From: Anaeramoeba flamelloides | Taxonomy: Eukaryota > Metamonada > Anaeramoebidae | Assembly (NCBI GenBank): GCA_027625915.1 | Contig: JANTQA010000023.1 | Span: forward strand, 10,478,001 to 10,542,000 | Length of the DNA: 64,000 nucleotides | Reading direction: 5' to 3' | Shown here: piece by piece, positions 59,940 through 64,000 of the stretch | Layout of the letters: each line of letters begins with the position of its first letter | How positions within the stretch are numbered: the stretch's first letter is position 1 | Notes under the pieces: model-generated | What the model was told of the DNA's origin: nothing | What the model saw: only the letters and a program-made list of their open reading frames with translations | Databases searched by the model: none | Made by a program: the position numbers and the translations under genes

Positions 59940-62496
59940 GATCCTTGTCATCATCTTCTTCATCATCTTCTTCGTCTTCTTCTTCGTCTTCTTCTTCCTT
60001 TTCTTCCTTTTTTTCCTTTTTTTCCTTTTTTTCCTTTTCTTCCTTTCCTTCATTTTCTTCTTCCTCTTCTTCCTCCATATCATGATCTCTTCTATTTTGG
60101 CAAGTTATTTGTAAAAGAGAATTCTTTTGATCATAATCTATAACCATCTCTTTTGTTCTAAAAAAAGTATTTTTTGATAAATTGAAATAAACGTTAATAT
60201 CAGTATAATTTTGTCTTGAATTATGATGATGGCAAATCATTAAAAAGGAAAGAAACATTCTATCGGTCGTTGTTTGTTTCCCATTAGCATTTAATTTTGG
60301 ATGGATGATCAGCTCGTCTAAATCAAAAATCATTATTTCATTTAAATTTTTTACATATGTATCTTCGATTATTTGAGCCAAAATTTTTGATGATTCGATG
60401 ATTGTAAAAGTTGAATGCCTAATTTCTCTTTTTTGTGATTTTAGAATATTTAAAAATCCTATTGTTTTTTCATCCATTTGCTTGTCATTTTCTGCTTTAT
60501 CTAAATTGTCCATTGGGAAGTCTGTTTCCATTCCAATTCCCCCTTCCCAATCGTCTTCATTGACACCAAGATTGATCCCATCGGCATTCTCGTTTCCGTT
60601 CTCATCAACATTGTTGTTTGTGTTATTTTTATTATTGTTCTCAAAATTAGAGGTCTGTTCTTTTTTCATATTATTTTCATTTTTTTGCGGATAACCATTG
60701 TCTTCGTCATCTTCGCCAATAGCATTCTCAACTTTATCCAAATCAATTTCTTGTTTTTTAATTTCCCGTGCACAAAAAACAGAAAATGTATTTGGAATAG
60801 TTTTGGGGTTTGTTTTTAAAGTTTGTATATAATTAATTACTTTCTTTTCAGTTTTAATTGTAAAAAATGTATTAAAAATGGTATTTGTTTTTTTTGTTTT
60901 AGATTTGGGGTTTTTTTTTTCACCAAGATCCAAATCATTTCGAATTGGCAATAATAATTGTTCTGGTGAATTTTTTAATTTAAATCCTTTTTTTTGATTG
61001 TTGTTCTTATTACTGTTGTTGTTATTATTATTGTTTTTCTTTTCTCCATTTAATTTTAAAGTCTTATCATTTAATGGCTTTCTTTTTGGTAATTTTTTTA
61101 AATTGAGAAATACATTTGTCAAACTGTTGTTTTGGTTGTTAACCAATTTGTTTGTGTCATTTATCATTGGACTGCCAATATCCATATTCAAGAGTCCTAA
61201 TGGTTCTCCATGGTTTTTTTTTTTCATTTCGACTTCCTTTTCTCGATTCTCTTTTACTTTATTTAATTGATTCTTTTTGAATTCTTCTAATTCTTTTTTC
61301 ATTTCTTCTTTTGTTATTTCTTCTCTTTGGGGGTTAAAAAGATTTTCGTCAAAGTCATTTTCCCCAAAGTTAATGCCTCCAATACCAAAATCATCATCAA
61401 AATTTTCATGGTTTATTTGATCGTTTGTGTTGTGTTTAATTTCACCAACAACTTCCGGTGGTTGGTATTCATACAATTCTTGTGTTTCTTCTTCCACAAT
61501 AAATTGTGAAATTGGTAAAACATATTCAGAAAGTATTGATAAATCTTCTACTTCCTTAACTAGTTCTTGTTTTTGTTCTTGTCCATTTTCATTATCTTTT
61601 TCGTTTTCATTTTCGTTTACATTTTCGTTTTCTTTATCATTAACAAGATCAGTTTCTTTCTCTTTTTTAATTTCGTTTCCTTCTTCTTTAAGACTGGTTT
61701 TATCAAATTGGTTAGATTCCAAGCTTTTCTCGTTTTCTTCTTCTTCATTATCAATATAGATTGATACCTCTTTTTTTAAATTATTTATCTTTAAATCTTG
61801 AGAAACAAATTGTTTTAAGTATTGGTTTTGTTGGTTCTTTAAAAGAAAAATAGGTACATTTGTTTCCATATCCTTTTCTATTTCTATTTCTATTTCTTTT
61901 TCTATTTCTTTTTCTTTTTCTTTTTCTATTTCTTTTTTGTTTTCTTTTTTGTTTTCTTTTTGTTTTTCTTTTTTTTTTTTTTTTTCTTTTTGTTTTTCTT
62001 GGTTTGTTAAGGCATTAAAAAGCTCAATTTTTTCCAATAATTCCTTTTCCCTTTTTTGGATAGTATCTCTATCAAAATCGGTATCAGTAGTCTCAGTTTG
62101 GTCTCCTTGTTTGTTTGAATTTGTTGAATTATTTTTATCATTTGTGTTGTTTCTTGATTTGTTTCTTTTCTTTGTTTGTTTTTTTGGTGATTTCTTTTGT
62201 TGAAGATTATAAACAACCTTTTCAATCGATTTTTTTAATTCTTTCCTCTGTGTAGAAAGTAGCTCTGTTCGAACTTTTAAATTCAAAGTTGAGTTTTGGA
62301 CTTGGGCTTCTAAAGTTTCAATTTTTTGTGCCGAAGATGCAGAAAATGGGCTTCGTGCGAATCGAACTAAAAGATCAGAAAAGGGATCTTTTTTAAATTG
62401 TCTTTTTTCAATGTTTTTGACAATCTCTGTAAGAGAGAATTTGTTTGTTGACTTTTGGTGTTGAATACGTTTAAAATTTTTTTTTTTACGAGACAT
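59908..62496 (-). CDS. 862-aa acidic protein with a possible kleisin-like C-terminal domain
   Basis: Minus-strand frame from ATG 62496. Residues 15-105 form a helical, coiled-coil-like N-terminus (RTELLSTQRKELKKSIEKVV). Most of 105-690 is E/K/N-rich with D/G-rich patches (DDDFGIGGINFGENDFDENL). Residues about 700-815 look globular: KSQKREIRHSTFTIIESSK, IFDLDELIIHP, then TTTDRMFLSFLMICHHHN and NYTDINVYF. This resembles the winged-helix end of kleisins (for example Rad21 AAQKFYSFLVL...PYSDI), which binds the SMC ATPase head. The match is weak, and the typical kleisin N-terminal domain is not evident, so a non-kleisin is equally possible. The tail is E/D-rich, then nine lysines from an A28 run, and then stop. 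A base more in that run would open a basic K/S-rich tail, so the true C-terminus is uncertain. Confidence 0.6.
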
Positions 62497-62568
62497 ATCA
62501 ATCCAGAAAAAACAACAGTAAATACTTTACGAGAAGAAAAGTAAAAATGAATTAAGAATTGTTCATGT

Positions 62569-62781
62569 TTAAGAAGACCTTCGGATGTTTTCGTTTAATT
62601 TCTCTGGTACAGCATTTAAAAATCTTGTGAACTTATTCTGTAGTGAGAAGTATCTAACGTATTTACTTTTAAGATGATTTGAAAAAAAGAATTCATTGTT
62701 TGAGTAATAAATTTTCCAGAGGCATACAATTGTCTTTGGTACTATTGTTGTTAAAATAGTCCTGAAGAATTTTTGAATCAT
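62569..62781 (-). CDS. 70-aa basic small protein or upstream ORF
   Basis: ATG-initiated minus-strand frame ending 72 bases before the ATG of the 862-aa gene on the same strand. The sequence starts MIQKFFRTILTTIVPKTIV and ends LNAVPEKLNENIRRSS. Composition (mixed hydrophobic, many K/R, few low-complexity residues) looks coding, and the DNA here is less A/T-rich than the flanks. It could be a separate tiny gene, possibly mitochondrial by its basic amphipathic start, or a regulatory upstream ORF in the leader of the large gene. No family recognised. Confidence 0.4.
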   Translation of the reverse strand: MIQKFFRTILTTIVPKTIVCLWKIYYSNNEFFFSNHLKSKYVRYFSLQNKFTRFLNAVPEKLNENIRRSS

Positions 62782-64000
62782 AGTTTCAAAATGAAAGCTC
62801 GTTTCTTGTTATAGAAGATCTATAAATTTTTTAACCGATCAAAGAAATCAAAAACAAACAAAGAATGTAATATTATTTATTGACTTCAAACAGAACTTTT
62901 ATTAATAAAGAAAAGTCCTAGAAGGAAGGATCAAAAGAATAAATAATCGAACAAAAATTTTGGATTTATTTTTAATAGAAAATATTGTGAAACAAAAAAA
63001 CAAAAAAGTTCAAAAAACAAAGAATTTTCAAGAAAAATTTTCAACAAATTACATTCCTAATTTAAAATTTACTGAAAACATCAAGTCGTAGACCTTTCAA
63101 AATTGATTTAGATATTGGCTATACAATTACATTGTGAATTAGAAGTTGTAAGGGAACAAGAAGAAAAAAAAACCACAGATTATTTTTTGAAACACTTTTT
63201 TTTCCTCTTTACATTGGTTTTTTTGATTGTTCTAATGTAATTCTAAATTATAGTTTTTTGAAAACAAGATTAACAATAAATAATACACAAACGGACCAAT
63301 AATAAGTAAGAACATGGGTTCTTATATTCTAATTATGAAGAAATTTTTCCGTATTTTAAAATGATAATATTAAAGTTTGTAGTCCTTGAAAAAAGAAAAA
63401 TTTTAACTTATGTTAGGTTTTTGGTTTAGTATTTTTATAATATTTAGTGATCAATCGACAACTTGGTTTTATTTTAATGGTTATACAAAAAATAATTTTT
63501 TTTTTTTTTTATTAAAATTAAATTTGGTTCTGAAAGTCTCATAGATTGATAAACTATTTAAGATAAATTATTATGTCGCTTAGGGTTTATATCACAATTT
63601 TTTATTAAATTTTTGTTTTATTTTTTATTTTTTAATATATTTCTTAGCACCCCGGATTTGCCTAAATTTCATAGAATTTATTATAAAAGATCTAAAAGGA
63701 TATTGATCTACTAATATATTTATTTTCTTATTTGCCTTTAATCCAGATTTGGATTATAATAAAAACTCCAAATAGTTCAAAGATAGAGTAGTTCTGTAAT
63801 ATATTGTTTTTGATTTCGAAAAAAAAATAATTATTATTCATTTTAAATTTTCTTTAAAGATATTTATTTTTTTTTTAAATTTTATAAATAAGAACTTTTA
63901 TTACAATAATAGTAATTCAAAACCCAATACACTGGTTTATTAATAATACCTATCAAACAATGTTGTTAATTTAATGATAAAAAAAATAAATAAAAAAATA
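62782..64000. other. Window end, no recognised gene
   Basis: A/T-rich sequence with no repeat pair or coding segment that I can support. Confidence 0.45.

Noticed and set aside
60398-62203. Several plus-strand ORFs opposite the 862-aa gene
   Set aside because: Complements of E/K/N-rich low-complexity codons; serine- and phenylalanine-rich shadows.

Overview
The window is about 80% A+T, gene-poor, and eukaryotic. It has GT-AG introns, long poly-A and poly-T tracts, asparagine-, lysine- and glutamate-rich low-complexity protein segments, and intergenic stretches of 2-9 kb filled with short dispersed repeats. Protein content (Arp2, Atp23, Ost4, a tyrosine-kinase-like kinase, an RCC1/filamin-type protein, an RA-PH-CH-CH protein) fits a free-living or amoeboid protist with an actin cytoskeleton. 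An amoebozoan or an Anaeramoeba-like lineage would fit, but the sequence alone does not settle it. I saw no tRNA, rRNA or snRNA gene and no CRISPR array.

Layout. 568-3906 (+): RA-PH-tandem CH protein. 9713-13081 (+): RCC1-like protein with filamin-type Ig repeats. 18448-19109 (+, two exons): Atp23-type metalloprotease, found by splicing across a 143-nt intron. 24119-30794 (+, four exons): Arp2, complete at 392 aa, with a last intron of 4.9 kb loaded with repeats. 35954-37901 (-, at least two exons): TKL-family kinase lacking the usual beta-3 lysine. 44974-46203 (-): lysine-rich ankyrin protein, probably continuing past a splice donor. 50474-50584 (+): 36-aa Ost4, a subunit of oligosaccharyltransferase. 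59908-62496 (-): 862-aa acidic protein with a kleisin-like C-terminal segment, preceded on the same strand by a 70-aa ORF. Several shorter open stretches are listed at low confidence, because in DNA this A+T-rich open frames of 30-80 codons arise by chance.

The gene-free DNA is largely short non-autonomous DNA transposons (MITEs) flanked by TA. At least four families with unrelated interiors share the outer end TAAACTC or TAAACTCTTTTTC. A second class ends in TACAGY. One 197-bp palindromic MITE sits inside a repeat whose other copy shows the empty site. A further repeat type, two clusters of near-perfect palindromes separated by CCTAACG boxes, occurs at 26440-26880 (inside the Arp2 intron) and 52485-53135. 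No transposase gene was recognised, so the mobilising enzymes are presumably encoded elsewhere.

Functionally, the Arp2 gene and the RA-PH-CH-CH protein both concern actin. The remaining genes look like unrelated neighbours, and nothing suggests an operon-like or coordinated cluster.
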